Counted from the first letter of the stretch, positions 10,059-21,237 are shown. The stretch: DNA of 64,000 bases from Colwellia sp. (GCA_013215295.1 JABSOZ010000008.1:151577-215576); one strand, 5' to 3'. Notes: generated by a model not told the origin, from the letters alone. Numbers and translations: made by a program.

Positions 10059-12215
10059 ATGGCAAAGATTAAAATAGGAGATTTTCTTCTAGATCAACAA
10101 CTTTCTACTTTGAAGAAAAATGAAGTAGAAACTGTTGTAGAACCCAAATTACTCGAGCTGCTATTATTATTTTGTCAGCACCCTAATCGTATTATTAGCC
10201 GTGAAGAGATACTTGAGAAAATTTGGCAGAATTCAATCGTCACAGATAATGCTATTAATAAGATGGTTGGTAACTTAAGAAGGCTGCTTTTAGACGATCC
10301 AAAAACACCTCGATATATACAGACGGTACCCAAAAGAGGTTATCGACTCATTTGTTCCGTAGATATTGTTTCGAATATTCCCATAGTTTCAATGACTAAA
10401 AATCCATTAAATGATTGCCACAAAGATGAAGTCTCAGTTCCTGCACTCCAGAAAAAAAATTATGCTTACTGGTTTGTTATTATCGGTGTTTTTTCTCTGT
10501 TGCTCGTCGTTATTTTAAATGTCAGTAGCAATAAAACAGCGTTTACTATCAGTAAAACTCAAGAATTAACGCGGCAACAAGGGTTGGAGTTTTCTGCGCT
10601 ACACAGTGAAAGTGGGCGTTATGTACTTTTTTTGAAAAAAGCAAAAATAAACGACATTAGTCAGCTTTGGCGAAAGAATCTTTCATCAAATCAAGAATCT
10701 TTAATTGGCACTCATGATCTCAATATTTTTAAACTCATTGCGATTGATAATCAAAGTGGAAAAAACAATCAAAAATTATTATTTATTGCGAGTAAAAATA
10801 AACAGTGTTTTATTTATCAAGCGGATTGGTCAACGAATAAAGAATTAGCAAATATAGAACCAGTAATGGACTGCACCACTATGTCTATAAATGATATAGA
10901 TTTTGACAGTTCCTCAAAACAATTGATTTATAGTGCACTTAAAGCAAACGACCAAACAAGCCGTATATATAGGTATGAGTTGAGTTCGAAAAAGCATTTT
11001 TTAATGGCACAACCTGAGCCATTAGGTATTGGTAATCACAGTGTCGACATTTCACCTGATGGTAAAAAATTACTTATCATGCGTTCGAATGCTGATCTCC
11101 ATACACAGTTATTTGTTTTAATCTTGAAGAGTAATAAAATAATCGAATACCAGCAGTTTAATTATTTTGTGCGAGAAGCTATTTGGCATCATGATTCTGA
11201 GAATATTTTATATTTTCCACCGCCGCCAGCACACCAAATATTGATGGGTGATTTATCAGGAGAGAATAACCACACAGTGGTGAGTATTTCTGAATACCTT
11301 TCTCGAAATATGTCTTTGATTGCTGACGGTGAAAGTCTGCTATTCGCTACGAATTCAGCTGATTATAGTAATCGATGGTTAACGGGTAAGAATAAAGGAA
11401 ACTTATTAGACAACTCAACAGTTTATGAAATGTTGCCTGCATTGCTTTCTGATGATAAACACTATTTGTACATTTCGAAGCGTTCGGGTAAAAGTCAGCT
11501 TTATATGGGTGACTTTGCTAGCGGTAGCTCTACAGTATTAACTCAACTGGAGAACTATTTAGTCTTCAAACATATTAGTGTGTCGCTTGATAATAATGCC
11601 GTCTTACTCGCAACAAATAATAGGGTTTGGCAACTGCCATTGAAAGCGTTGAGGGAAGGAAGTTTGACGATCAAGACACTGGATGATTATCAAATATTCA
11701 GAGCAGATGGCTTTATCGAAAATGTTAACTGGCTATCTTCTTCGGTTATTAGTCTGACATATAAAAATGAAAACCGTTTACAACTAAGTTTAGTTGACCT
11801 AAAGACGGAGCAGGAATTGAAGTTAGATAATATGTGGAGTTATGCTGTTTCAGCAAATCAAAAAAATGAGAAGCTGTTTTTGGTTCACTCTATTGACCAC
11901 AGCGTATATCAAATAAGTTTGTCAAAGCTACTTGCTGCACCTTTATCAAATGCAAAAACATCGAAAAATTATTTTGTTCAAACCGATATGAAACTCAGCA
12001 CTAAATTTAAGCAGTTAAAAGTTTTTAAGGAAAAATTGTATTTTATTGATAATTCCAGCCGAAACGTGAAACTGTCTTCCTTGCCATTGAAAGGAGAACA
12101 ACAGTTAGAAAGTTATAAAATCAAGCGTTCATATGGCTTCGATGTTTCAAGTTTGGGTATATTGTTGAACGAACTGGTCAGTAGAGAAGGAGATATTCAT
12201 AGAACATCACCTTAA
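10059..12215 (+). CDS. CadC/ToxR-like transmembrane winged-helix regulator with extracytoplasmic beta-propeller-like domain
   Basis: N-terminal wHTH (VEPKLLELLLLFCQHPNRIISREEILEKIWQNSIVTDNAINKMVGNLRRLLLDDPKTPRYIQTVPKRGYRL), single TM (YWFVIIGVFSLLLVVILNV), long C-terminal TolB-like region. Confidence 0.88.
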   Translation: MAKIKIGDFLLDQQLSTLKKNEVETVVEPKLLELLLLFCQHPNRIISREEILEKIWQNSIVTDNAINKMVGNLRRLLLDDPKTPRYIQTVPKRGYRLICSVDIVSNIPIVSMTKNPLNDCHKDEVSVPALQKKNYAYWFVIIGVFSLLLVVILNVSSNKTAFTISKTQELTRQQGLEFSALHSESGRYVLFLKKAKINDISQLWRKNLSSNQESLIGTHDLNIFKLIAIDNQSGKNNQKLLFIASKNKQCFIYQADWSTNKELANIEPVMDCTTMSINDIDFDSSSKQLIYSALKANDQTSRIYRYELSSKKHFLMAQPEPLGIGNHSVDISPDGKKLLIMRSNADLHTQLFVLILKSNKIIEYQQFNYFVREAIWHHDSENILYFPPPPAHQILMGDLSGENNHTVVSISEYLSRNMSLIADGESLLFATNSADYSNRWLTGKNKGNLLDNSTVYEMLPALLSDDKHYLYISKRSGKSQLYMGDFASGSSTVLTQLENYLVFKHISVSLDNNAVLLATNNRVWQLPLKALREGSLTIKTLDDYQIFRADGFIENVNWLSSSVISLTYKNENRLQLSLVDLKTEQELKLDNMWSYAVSANQKNEKLFLVHSIDHSVYQISLSKLLAAPLSNAKTSKNYFVQTDMKLSTKFKQLKVFKEKLYFIDNSSRNVKLSSLPLKGEQQLESYKIKRSYGFDVSSLGILLNELVSREGDIHRTSP

Positions 12216-12352
12216 TTGTTCCCTCGTTTAGCATTGTGTATATAATTAACTAATGAAGAGTTCATTATAAATAAAAAGTTACTTGGTTTTATCAGCGATT
12301 TCAGTAATATAATAGCTATATTATATGAGATTATTTCTCACACTGAGTATTT

Positions 12353-13180
12353 ATGCGTTTATTTTTACTTTTTATCTTCATGTTGTTAAGTTCATTGAGT
12401 TACGCGGAAACAATTATTTTTCCGGGATTCGATCGTGATGATTATTCAGCTGTTTTACTTCAACATGTACTTAATTATAATCCCGAAAATAACTATCAAG
12501 TACAGTTTTATAACAAAGAATTGCCCAAAAGTCGTGTCTTAAAAGTTATTGCCAATAATGCTGGGATCGATGTTATTTCCGCAGGTGCGACGATTGAAAG
12601 AGAACGTTTACTCTTACCTGTTCGTTTTCCTATTTTAAAAGGTCTTAATGGCTGGCGTATTGCGTTAGTGACTAAAAATAATAAAGACTTATTCTTACAA
12701 AATCACAGCTTAGATAAATTTAAAACATTAACAGCAGGGCAACTTCATAGCTGGTCCGACACTAAAATAATAGCAAGTAATGGCATTAATGTAGAGAAAG
12801 GCAGTAGCTACTCTGGTTTATTTACGATGTTAGAAAATAATCGCTTTGACTATTTTCCACGTTCAATTTTAGAAATTAGGTGGGAATATGAAAAACATAA
12901 AGATCGTAATATTATGATTGAACCGCATCAATTAATTCATTATCCAACCGCTTATTTCTTCTTTGTTAATAAAAATAATACCAAACTAGCTAACGATATT
13001 TCTGTAGGATTAGAAAAAGCATTAAAAGATGGTAGTTTTGAACGAATTTTCAGCCAATATTTTGGTCGTGAGATAAAAAAAGTGCAACAAGAAAAACGCA
13101 AGGTATTTACCTTAAATAACCCCTTTCTCCCTTCTCAAGTTCCTCTCTTACGAAATGAACTCTGGTTAGATTTACATTAG
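12353..13180 (+). CDS. Periplasmic substrate-binding-protein-like (SBP family 3) protein
   Basis: Signal peptide, about 275 aa, GLEKALKDGSFERIFSQYFG end motif typical of SBP_bac_3. Confidence 0.7.
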   Translation: MRLFLLFIFMLLSSLSYAETIIFPGFDRDDYSAVLLQHVLNYNPENNYQVQFYNKELPKSRVLKVIANNAGIDVISAGATIERERLLLPVRFPILKGLNGWRIALVTKNNKDLFLQNHSLDKFKTLTAGQLHSWSDTKIIASNGINVEKGSSYSGLFTMLENNRFDYFPRSILEIRWEYEKHKDRNIMIEPHQLIHYPTAYFFFVNKNNTKLANDISVGLEKALKDGSFERIFSQYFGREIKKVQQEKRKVFTLNNPFLPSQVPLLRNELWLDLH

Positions 13181-13265
13181 TTAATCACGACTTTTAAAAA
13201 ATATCGGTTTTACATAGAGATGGGTATAAACTAATGGCATTAAATTATACTGTCTAGGACTGTTT

Positions 13266-14555
13266 ATGACCCAAGTAACTAATATTTATTTATCAACACA
13301 AAGTGCTAACACAAATTGGCAAAGTGAAAATCTTGTTCAATTTGTAGAAAGTGATTTACATATTTGTTTGAAAAATTCAAATGAAGCGTCGTTGAGGCAG
13401 ATTCAAAAAGCTGCTCGTAAAATTGAAAGGTTAGGTGTTAAGCACGCATGTTTAACCGGCGAACATTGGAATGAAGAAAATCAATGGAGCTTTGCATTAG
13501 GTTTTACCTGTGTGGGTAAACTTACCAATGTAGTGTTCACTGGCAGTAATGATTGCGTCAATCGCTTGAACGACAAGTTAGCTGTGTTTGCATGGAGTCG
13601 CGATTTAATCAACCAAACACCTTCAGAATTGTATCCGCTTAAACTGGCTGAATTAGCCGCTGATTATATTCATTCACAAGCGCCTGCTTATGTAACCAGT
13701 CGTCTGACTTCAGGTGATGAATTACTGCAAAAAGGTTGGGTGGGAATTTATAATGTCGGCAAGGGCAGCATTAATGCACCTTGTTTATTAGAAGTTGACT
13801 TCAATCCAACGGGTAATGCAGATGCCGCTGTTTCAGCTTGTTTGGTGGGTAAAGGGATCACTTTTGACAGTGGTGGTTACAGCTTAAAGTCAAACGTAGG
13901 CATGTTTGATATGAAATGCGATATGGGCGGTGCAGCAGTGGTTGCCGGTGCTATGGCGCTAGCGATTAAAGAAGGTTTAAATAAACGCGTTAAATTATTC
14001 TTATGCTGCGCAGAAAATATGGTCAGTAACGATGCTTATAAACTGGGCGACATTTTAACCTATAAAAACGGTGTAACTATGGAAGTAGCGAATACCGATG
14101 CCGAAGGCCGAATAGTGCTAGCCGATGGTTTATTAGCGGCTAGCGAAACTAAAGCGCCTATTATAATTGATGCAGCAACACTAACCGGTGCAGCGGTAAT
14201 GGCTACTGGCGGTGATTACAGTGCTTTGTTTGCTTTAGACAATAAAGCAGCAGAGCAAGCTAAAAAAGCAGCAGAACATGTAAATGAGCCAATTTGGCAA
14301 TTTCCTTTAGAATCTTGGCATCAAGAAAAGTGTCCATCTGAATTTGCTGACACGGCTAACAGTCGTCCAAAACCGGGTGGCGGTGCTGGCGGTGCAAGTA
14401 ATGCCGCAGGATTTTTGTCTAGATTTGTCGACAATGAGGGAGCGGGTTGGTTACATTTTGATTTAGCTGGAGCCTATAATGGCAATGCAACAGGACTTTG
14501 GGCCGCAGGCGGAACAGGTTTGGGTATTGCGACTATTGCTCAACTGATAAAATAA
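13266..14555 (+). CDS. pepB: M17 family aminopeptidase (peptidase B)
   Basis: VGKGITFDSGGYSLKSN, KLFLCCAENM, NTDAEGRIVLADGL motifs; co-linear with E. coli PepB including the N-terminal LSTQ.A...W region. Confidence 0.92.
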   Translation: MTQVTNIYLSTQSANTNWQSENLVQFVESDLHICLKNSNEASLRQIQKAARKIERLGVKHACLTGEHWNEENQWSFALGFTCVGKLTNVVFTGSNDCVNRLNDKLAVFAWSRDLINQTPSELYPLKLAELAADYIHSQAPAYVTSRLTSGDELLQKGWVGIYNVGKGSINAPCLLEVDFNPTGNADAAVSACLVGKGITFDSGGYSLKSNVGMFDMKCDMGGAAVVAGAMALAIKEGLNKRVKLFLCCAENMVSNDAYKLGDILTYKNGVTMEVANTDAEGRIVLADGLLAASETKAPIIIDAATLTGAAVMATGGDYSALFALDNKAAEQAKKAAEHVNEPIWQFPLESWHQEKCPSEFADTANSRPKPGGGAGGASNAAGFLSRFVDNEGAGWLHFDLAGAYNGNATGLWAAGGTGLGIATIAQLIK

Positions 14556-14591
14556 TCATAGCTAATTACTACAGCTAAAATTGAAATTAAA

Positions 14592-14621
14592 GCACAATAA
14601 TTCTTAATTATTGTGTTTTTT
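14592..14621. terminator. Terminator hairpin between convergent genes
   Basis: CACAATAATTCTTAATTATTGTG followed by TTTTTTT. Confidence 0.7.
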
Positions 14622-15036
14622 TCATGTTAGAAATGAGGGTCAGTTTTTCAAGCCATTTTTCTGCGCTCTTTACATCGCTAAAAGTATTAAAGGCAATGTT
14701 TGCTTTAAGATGAATTCGTTTCAGTTGCATATATTGTAAGTCATGGCAGTGACTTTCTAATATTATACAGGCATTAGCTAATAAACCTTTTTCTGCACGG
14801 CTATGTAGTGTGGAAATTAATGAATTTTCTGCGGCAGGGGTAAAAATACTATTACCATAAAAAGTGGTCAAAGAAACCCAGTTTTTATTTTGAAATTGAT
14901 AGCTGAATCCATCAATTTCTTTTGCATACTGCTGAGTCGTAACCTCATTGAAAGGGCCGTGAGCATCAACATATAAAATATTTTTTGTTTTCTTTAAGCT
15001 GTACGTTCCATGTGCGGCAAGTTCCATTCCCATCAC
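14608..15036 (-). CDS. Small SpoIIAA/STAS-like protein of unknown function
   Basis: 142 aa, HGTYSLKKTKNILYVDAHGPFNEVTTQQYAKEIDGF; resembles STAS/SpoIIAA-like small proteins. Confidence 0.5.
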   Translation of the reverse strand: MMGMELAAHGTYSLKKTKNILYVDAHGPFNEVTTQQYAKEIDGFSYQFQNKNWVSLTTFYGNSIFTPAAENSLISTLHSRAEKGLLANACIILESHCHDLQYMQLKRIHLKANIAFNTFSDVKSAEKWLEKLTLISNMKKTQ

Positions 15037-15121
15037 CTTATCTAGAGAAATGTAAATTAATTATTTCTATCTTTACTAAGTATGACTATTTTGAAAATAA
15101 GTCTAGTATTTCACCTAATTA

Positions 15122-15601
15122 TTATTTCCAACCAAGTTTTGTTTCAAAATCATTATCTAATCTTTTAGCAAAAGTTTTTGCCCCTTCAGCAACTTCTTCA
15201 AGCAGTCTGTCTTCTTCATCTTCAGGAACAAAGTTGGGAACTTTAATTGGGTATCCACTTTCATCAATCGCCATAAACGTGATGAAACAGCGGTTAGTGA
15301 CAACCGTTTTATCGTCTTTTGGGTCACCCGCTCGCACAACCACATAAATGTGCATACTTGTTTTTCCTGTATGTACAATACGTGCTGTTACCGTCACCAT
15401 TTGTCCCACCAAAATGGGGCGGATAAACCGAATGCCATTGGCTGAAACTGTTACACAATAGCGTTTACTCCATTGTGCAGCACAAGCATAAGAAGCTTGA
15501 TCTATCCACTTCATTACCATACCGCCATGAACTTTTCCGCCAAAATTTACATCGGTAGGCTCAGCAAGAAAACGAAAGTCGACAATATTTTTTTTACTCA
15601 T
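15122..15601 (-). CDS. Acyl-CoA thioesterase, hotdog fold (YciA-like)
   Basis: DVNFGGKVHGGMVMKWIDQASYACAAQWSKRYCVTVSANGIRFIRPILVGQMVTVTARIVHTGKTSMHIYV. Confidence 0.9.
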   Translation of the reverse strand: MSKKNIVDFRFLAEPTDVNFGGKVHGGMVMKWIDQASYACAAQWSKRYCVTVSANGIRFIRPILVGQMVTVTARIVHTGKTSMHIYVVVRAGDPKDDKTVVTNRCFITFMAIDESGYPIKVPNFVPEDEEDRLLEEVAEGAKTFAKRLDNDFETKLGWK

Positions 15602-15761
15602 AAGAAGTAACTATTGGGTAAAGTTATTTTAATTATAGTAAGGAAGGCATTATTAGCTATGTTGAACTGGCCGATTTAGAAAATATAACAACAATGACAG
15701 GCAGTGTTTATGGTAGAGTTAGTGTAGTTTTCTGGTCAAAAGAATTTCATATAAAACATAA

Positions 15762-18287
15762 ATGTCAGCTCCCTCATTACCTATAGAACAGATTAAAGAC
15801 ACGTTTATTGATGCGTTAACTCGCCATCAAACTATTGTGCTATCTGCACCTCCAGGTGCAGGTAAGTCTACAAGACTGCCATTATGGTTATTAAAAGAAA
15901 ACCAGTTCTCAGGACAAAAAATTTACTTATTGCAGCCTCGTCGGTTAGCTGCAAAAACGGTTGCGTGTTTTTTAGCTAAACAACTCGGTGAACCTGTAGG
16001 AAAAACGGTAGGTTATCGATTAAAAAATGAAAGTAAGGTATCTAAAGATACTCAACTGGAAGTGATCACAGAAGGAATATTCACGCAAATTATTCAACAT
16101 GATCCTGAACTTGATGGATGTGCTTTAGTTATTTTTGATGAATTTCATGAACGTTCACTCAATGCTGATTTAGCCTTTGCGTTGGCACGTGATGTACAGC
16201 AAGGATTACGTGAAGATTTAAAGTTATTATTAATGTCAGCAACATTATCAACGGCCAGTTTGTTGAAGCAATTGCCTGATGCAGTGTCATTGGCAAGTGA
16301 AGGTCGCAGTTTCTCTGTTGATGTGAATTATATACCCGCAAAAAATAGCAGAATGTGGCGTGAACATGCGCTTAGTGTTTGTAAAAAAGCCATGGAGGAA
16401 CATCAGGGGTCGATATTAGTTTTTGTCTCAGGTATTGCTGACATTCGATTTTTAGCTGAAAGGCTCGCTGAATATGTCCCCAAACATTTTTTGCTATGCC
16501 CGCTTTATGGCGATCTTACGCTTAGCCAACAACAGCAAGCTATTGCACCTACCGAAAACGGCATTGACAAAATTGTGCTCGCCACAAATATCGCTGAAAC
16601 GAGTTTAACCATTGAAGGTATTAACTTAGTGATAGATTGTGGGGTAGAAAAAGTGGCCATTTATGATGCACAAACACTGACTAATCAATTACAACTTCGA
16701 AATATTTCTAAAGCTTCTGCTGTTCAGCGTATGGGACGTGCCGGCCGAGTAATGGCAGGTAAATGTCTGCGTTTATACAGCAGCGAAGACTTTCATCGTA
16801 GGAATGAACAAAGTATTAGCGAAATTCAACAAGCCGATTTATTACCTATGCTTATCGAACTTGCTCGTTGGGGTGTTAAAAATTTAGCTGACTTGCCGAT
16901 GATAGAATTACCGGCAAAAGTACAAGAGAGCCAAGCATGGAGTGAGCTTCAGCAGTTACAATTACTTGATGAAAAAAGAAATTTAACCAAGCTAGGAGAG
17001 AGTGTTTCAGGTTTTGCCTGCCATCCACGATTTGCCAAAATGATTGTCAGTGCTGCTGATTTAGAAAATACATATAAGCTGAAAGGATTAACTAATTTAG
17101 CCGCTTTATTAGCATCATTGTTAGAAGATCGAGACATATTTAGAGGAGAACGTGCATTTACTGATTGCGATATCCGCCACCGTTTGACTGAGCTAATTCA
17201 GCAATCAAAAAATAAAAGATATCAGACATTTTTTCTTCAAGCGAAAAAACACTTACAAAGAACCAATAAAACATTGGCAACTAACCTTTTTACCTTACCT
17301 ATTGAATTAACGGGCGTATTACTTGCTTTAGCCTATCCAGAGCGTATTGCTAAACAACGCGCTCAATATGGACATTTTCTATCTGAAAATGGTAAAGGCC
17401 TAGTTATAAGTGAGCAAGATGCACTTGCAGGTGAAGCTTATATCGTTGCTGCGAACTTGTCTGAATATCAACAAAAATTACAAGTACGACTTGCTGCACC
17501 TGTTGATATTGAACAACTGCTTACTTGGAAACTCATTACGTTTAAACAAATAAGCCAACTTAATTACGATACAAAAACACAACGAATTAGTGCTAAACAG
17601 CAAACCGTATACGGTGCTATTGTTTTATCAGAAAAACCCAGCAATGAAAAAATAACTCGCGATGCTATTGCTTCTTTATGGCAACAACAGATTCAACGCT
17701 ATGGTTTGTCATATTTGAATTGGCGTGAAGATGATCAAAAACTGCTGAGTCGCTGGCGTTGGATCTCTCAAACACAACAACATTTGAATTTCCCTGACGT
17801 TGAAGAAAGTGATTTAGTACAACATTTCTCTTTATGGTTAGCCCCTTTTATTGGCGATATTAAAAATAAAAACCAACTGGATAAAGTGACATTATCAACG
17901 GCATTATTATCGTTACTTGATTATAAACAACAAAAAATATTAGATAGAATTGCACCTGAGCATTTTATAGGTCCAACAGGAAGGCGTTGCCCAATTCGTT
18001 ATAGTGCAGAGCAAGCCCCTATTGTTTCAATGCCTATGCAAGAGCTTTATGGTGTGAGTGTTACACCCAATGTCGGTGATAATCAACATAAAACCGGTGT
18101 TGCCTTGATCATTGAATTATTATCGCCGGCTAAAAGGCCTATTCAAGTAACACAGGATCTTGTCGCTTTTTGGCAAGGGAGTTATAAAGAGGTGCAAAAA
18201 GAAATGAAAGCAAAATATCCAAAACATTTTTGGCCTGATGACCCTGCCAATGCACAAGCAACTAATCGTGTTAAGAAATATATGTAA
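15762..18287 (+). CDS. hrpB: ATP-dependent helicase HrpB (DEAH box)
   Basis: Walker A APPGAGKSTRLPLWLL, IFDEFHERSLNADLA, SATL, QRMGRAGRVMAGKCLRLY; C-terminal HrpB domain. Confidence 0.95.
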   Translation: MSAPSLPIEQIKDTFIDALTRHQTIVLSAPPGAGKSTRLPLWLLKENQFSGQKIYLLQPRRLAAKTVACFLAKQLGEPVGKTVGYRLKNESKVSKDTQLEVITEGIFTQIIQHDPELDGCALVIFDEFHERSLNADLAFALARDVQQGLREDLKLLLMSATLSTASLLKQLPDAVSLASEGRSFSVDVNYIPAKNSRMWREHALSVCKKAMEEHQGSILVFVSGIADIRFLAERLAEYVPKHFLLCPLYGDLTLSQQQQAIAPTENGIDKIVLATNIAETSLTIEGINLVIDCGVEKVAIYDAQTLTNQLQLRNISKASAVQRMGRAGRVMAGKCLRLYSSEDFHRRNEQSISEIQQADLLPMLIELARWGVKNLADLPMIELPAKVQESQAWSELQQLQLLDEKRNLTKLGESVSGFACHPRFAKMIVSAADLENTYKLKGLTNLAALLASLLEDRDIFRGERAFTDCDIRHRLTELIQQSKNKRYQTFFLQAKKHLQRTNKTLATNLFTLPIELTGVLLALAYPERIAKQRAQYGHFLSENGKGLVISEQDALAGEAYIVAANLSEYQQKLQVRLAAPVDIEQLLTWKLITFKQISQLNYDTKTQRISAKQQTVYGAIVLSEKPSNEKITRDAIASLWQQQIQRYGLSYLNWREDDQKLLSRWRWISQTQQHLNFPDVEESDLVQHFSLWLAPFIGDIKNKNQLDKVTLSTALLSLLDYKQQKILDRIAPEHFIGPTGRRCPIRYSAEQAPIVSMPMQELYGVSVTPNVGDNQHKTGVALIIELLSPAKRPIQVTQDLVAFWQGSYKEVQKEMKAKYPKHFWPDDPANAQATNRVKKYM

Positions 18288-18340
18288 TAAAGCTTTCGCT
18301 TTATTCGCTGATTAAAATACCGTGTGGAATTGTTAATAAT

Positions 18341-20650
18341 TTGAAATACAAAACTAAAAAAAGTACACCTACTTCCGTTTCTTGGCTACGTCGGTCTTGG
18401 TATACCTTATTGAAAATACTGATTACTTTAATATTTTTGTTGGGTTTTTATGGCGTTTATCTCGACAGTAAAGTGAAAGATAAATTTGAAGGGCAACGTT
18501 GGAATATTCCGGTACAAGTTTATGGGAAAGTTGAAAAATTTAGTGTTGGCGATGAAGTTACCTTTTCTGAATTAATTAGATATTTAACGCTTACGGGTTA
18601 CCAAAAAAAGAAAAAATCGTTGAGTCCAGGTGATTTCTCTTTATCAAAGCGTAAGTTGATTATTTACCGTAAAGCTTTTGATTTTGGTGACGGCAATTCA
18701 TACGCTCAACGTTTTACGATTAGTATTGTTAATAATCACATTGTTGAAATTTTTGATGAAGAAGAACCGATAGAAAGTGTGCTGCTCGAACCCTTGCTGA
18801 TAGATCGATTAGTTCCTGATAATAAAGAAGACAGAGTTATTATCTCACTTGAATCAGTACCCGAACAATTAATTGATACACTATTACTTGTGGAAGATCG
18901 CAACTTTTACTTTCACTCGGGTATTTCGCCAGTAGGGATCCTTCGCGCGTTAATCAGTAATATTCGAGCAGGTAGAACAGTGCAGGGTGGCAGTACGTTA
19001 ACTCAGCAATTGGTTAAAAATATGTTCTTAACCCGAGAAAAAACCTTGTGGCGAAAAGTTAATGAAGCCGTCATGTCGGTTATTCTTGAGCTTAGGTATA
19101 GCAAAGACCAGTTACTTGAAGCGTATATGAATGAAGTCTATCTAGGACAACATTATGCGAATGGTATTTATGGTTTTGGTTTAGCCGCTAAGTTTTATTT
19201 CGGCCAGCCTATTCAATCATTGAGCATTGAACAAACAGCCATGTTAATTGGCCAAGTAAAAGGACCAAGTTATTATGACCCATGGCGACATCCTGAAAAT
19301 ACCAGAAAGCGGAGAGATCTTGTTTTACGCTTAATGTATCAAAACGAACTAATTTCACAGAAAAATTATCAATCAGCGGTTGAATCGCCATTATCGGTTA
19401 GAAAATCTCGTCGTTTAGTTCAGAAAAAATTTCCTGCGTACTTACAGTTAGTGAAAAGAGAATTGGCTGAAAAGCTGTCAGAATTTGAACAACAAGCGGG
19501 GATACGAATTTTCACGGGTTTTTCGATTGTTGCACAAAGGAACGCTGAACAGAGTATTCAAGAAAAAATAATAGATTTAGAAAAGTTGAATAAAGCACAA
19601 TCGTTGCAAGTTGCTATGATCGTGACTGATATTTATTCAGGAGAAGTAAGGGCATTAATCGGAGATAAAAAATCGGGTTATGCTGGTTTTAATCGAGCGC
19701 TAGATGCTAAACGCCCGATAGGTTCACTCATCAAACCTGCAATATATTTAGCGGCTTTAGAGCGTTATCAGCAATATAATTTTGCAACGCTACTTAAGGA
19801 TGAACCTATAGTACTTTCAAGCGAGAGTGGTAAAGAATGGCGTCCGAAAAACTATAATGGAAAATTTGAAGGAAAAGTAAGTTTATTAGATGGCTTAGTG
19901 CGCTCGCTAAATGTGCCGACAGTCAATTTAGGCATGCAGCTAGGTTTGGAGAATGTAGCAAACATTTTTCATGTGTTAGGTTATCCCAATGATATCGTTA
20001 TTCGTCCTAGTATGTTGTTGGGCTCGCTAAACTTGTCGCCATTTGAAGTGAACCAGTTATATTTACCTATCGCTAATCAAGGATATAAAAATAGTAGCCA
20101 TGCCATTAATCATATTGTATCGGCACAAGGTGAAACGTTGTGGAAATTTGAGTCAGAAGAAGAGCAGCTATTTTCTACACAGGGTATTTATTTATTAGAT
20201 CATGCCTTATCACAGGTGACAAAAAGAGGTACGGCTAAATCGTTGACTTGGCGTTTAAATGGCGCAGAGTTAGCGGGGAAAACAGGCACAACGAATGAGC
20301 AAAGAGATAGTTGGTTTGTTGGATATGATAATCAAAATTTAGTAACAACGTGGCTTGGCCGTGATGATAATAAAGCAACAGAATTAACAGGAAGTAGTGG
20401 CGCTTTAGTCTTGTTTGCACAGTTTATGAACAAGAGTGGTGTTATTAATAAAGTGCGTAAAATGCCTGAGAATATTGCGATGACTAACTTTGAGTCTAGC
20501 AGCGGAAATGCTGTGAATGTTGAATGTCTTGAGATGATTGCTTATCCAGCAATTACCACAGGATTGTTAATAGAACCTCATTGCTTAACAAAGAAAGAAC
20601 CCGTGAAGGAAAAAGAAACTTCTTGGTTTAAAAGTTTATTTGGCGGTTAA
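18341..20650 (+). CDS. mrcB: Penicillin-binding protein 1B
   Basis: Glycosyltransferase EDRNFYFHSGISPVGILRALISNIRAGRTVQGGSTLTQQLVKN; transpeptidase motifs RPIGSLIKP and AGKTGTTNEQRDSWFVGYD; TTG start likely. Confidence 0.95.
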   Translation: MKYKTKKSTPTSVSWLRRSWYTLLKILITLIFLLGFYGVYLDSKVKDKFEGQRWNIPVQVYGKVEKFSVGDEVTFSELIRYLTLTGYQKKKKSLSPGDFSLSKRKLIIYRKAFDFGDGNSYAQRFTISIVNNHIVEIFDEEEPIESVLLEPLLIDRLVPDNKEDRVIISLESVPEQLIDTLLLVEDRNFYFHSGISPVGILRALISNIRAGRTVQGGSTLTQQLVKNMFLTREKTLWRKVNEAVMSVILELRYSKDQLLEAYMNEVYLGQHYANGIYGFGLAAKFYFGQPIQSLSIEQTAMLIGQVKGPSYYDPWRHPENTRKRRDLVLRLMYQNELISQKNYQSAVESPLSVRKSRRLVQKKFPAYLQLVKRELAEKLSEFEQQAGIRIFTGFSIVAQRNAEQSIQEKIIDLEKLNKAQSLQVAMIVTDIYSGEVRALIGDKKSGYAGFNRALDAKRPIGSLIKPAIYLAALERYQQYNFATLLKDEPIVLSSESGKEWRPKNYNGKFEGKVSLLDGLVRSLNVPTVNLGMQLGLENVANIFHVLGYPNDIVIRPSMLLGSLNLSPFEVNQLYLPIANQGYKNSSHAINHIVSAQGETLWKFESEEEQLFSTQGIYLLDHALSQVTKRGTAKSLTWRLNGAELAGKTGTTNEQRDSWFVGYDNQNLVTTWLGRDDNKATELTGSSGALVLFAQFMNKSGVINKVRKMPENIAMTNFESSSGNAVNVECLEMIAYPAITTGLLIEPHCLTKKEPVKEKETSWFKSLFGG

Positions 20651-20818
20651 ACAACAGATTAATAAAATTAGACACATTTTATTACATATATTCTTGCATG
20701 TTTTTTGTACAGCTATTATTGTATACAAAAATAACTTGCTCAAAGGATTGCTTGTTAATCGTAAGGGATTGATATCACGTATTGGGTTCAAAAGTTAATA
20801 TTTTGGGTTGGAGTTGAA

Positions 20819-21214
20819 ATGAAGCATCGTTTAAGTTTTGGCTTTTATAATATATTTGCAAATAATGTTATTGAAGTAACGGCGGATGAAGGTATTGAAA
20901 TGACACTGGAAATGGTGGAGGAGTGTCATGATTTTATGAATAATAATGTAGACGGTGACTTTGCTTTATTGATCAATCGTATCCACAATTACACTTATAC
21001 CTATGAAGCAAAACTTTCCATTGCATCATATGAAGGATTAAAAGCACTTGCTTTTGTTTGTTATTCTGACAAAAGTGTTTTAGTGACGAAAGAGCTCCAA
21101 GAGAGTCGTTCATTTGACCAATGGGCATATCCGGTTTTTTCAGGTTTGGAATTAGGTTGGCAAGAAGCCTATCAATGGTTAGATAATGAATTAGCGACAA
21201 TAAAAGAAAATTAA
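20819..21214 (+). CDS. Small SpoIIAA/STAS-like protein of unknown function
   Basis: 131 aa ORF with plausible context and C-terminal FDQWAYPVFSGLELGWQEAYQWL; no definite family. Confidence 0.5.
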   Translation: MKHRLSFGFYNIFANNVIEVTADEGIEMTLEMVEECHDFMNNNVDGDFALLINRIHNYTYTYEAKLSIASYEGLKALAFVCYSDKSVLVTKELQESRSFDQWAYPVFSGLELGWQEAYQWLDNELATIKEN

Positions 21215-21237
21215 TAATAACGCACTCAAATGAAATA

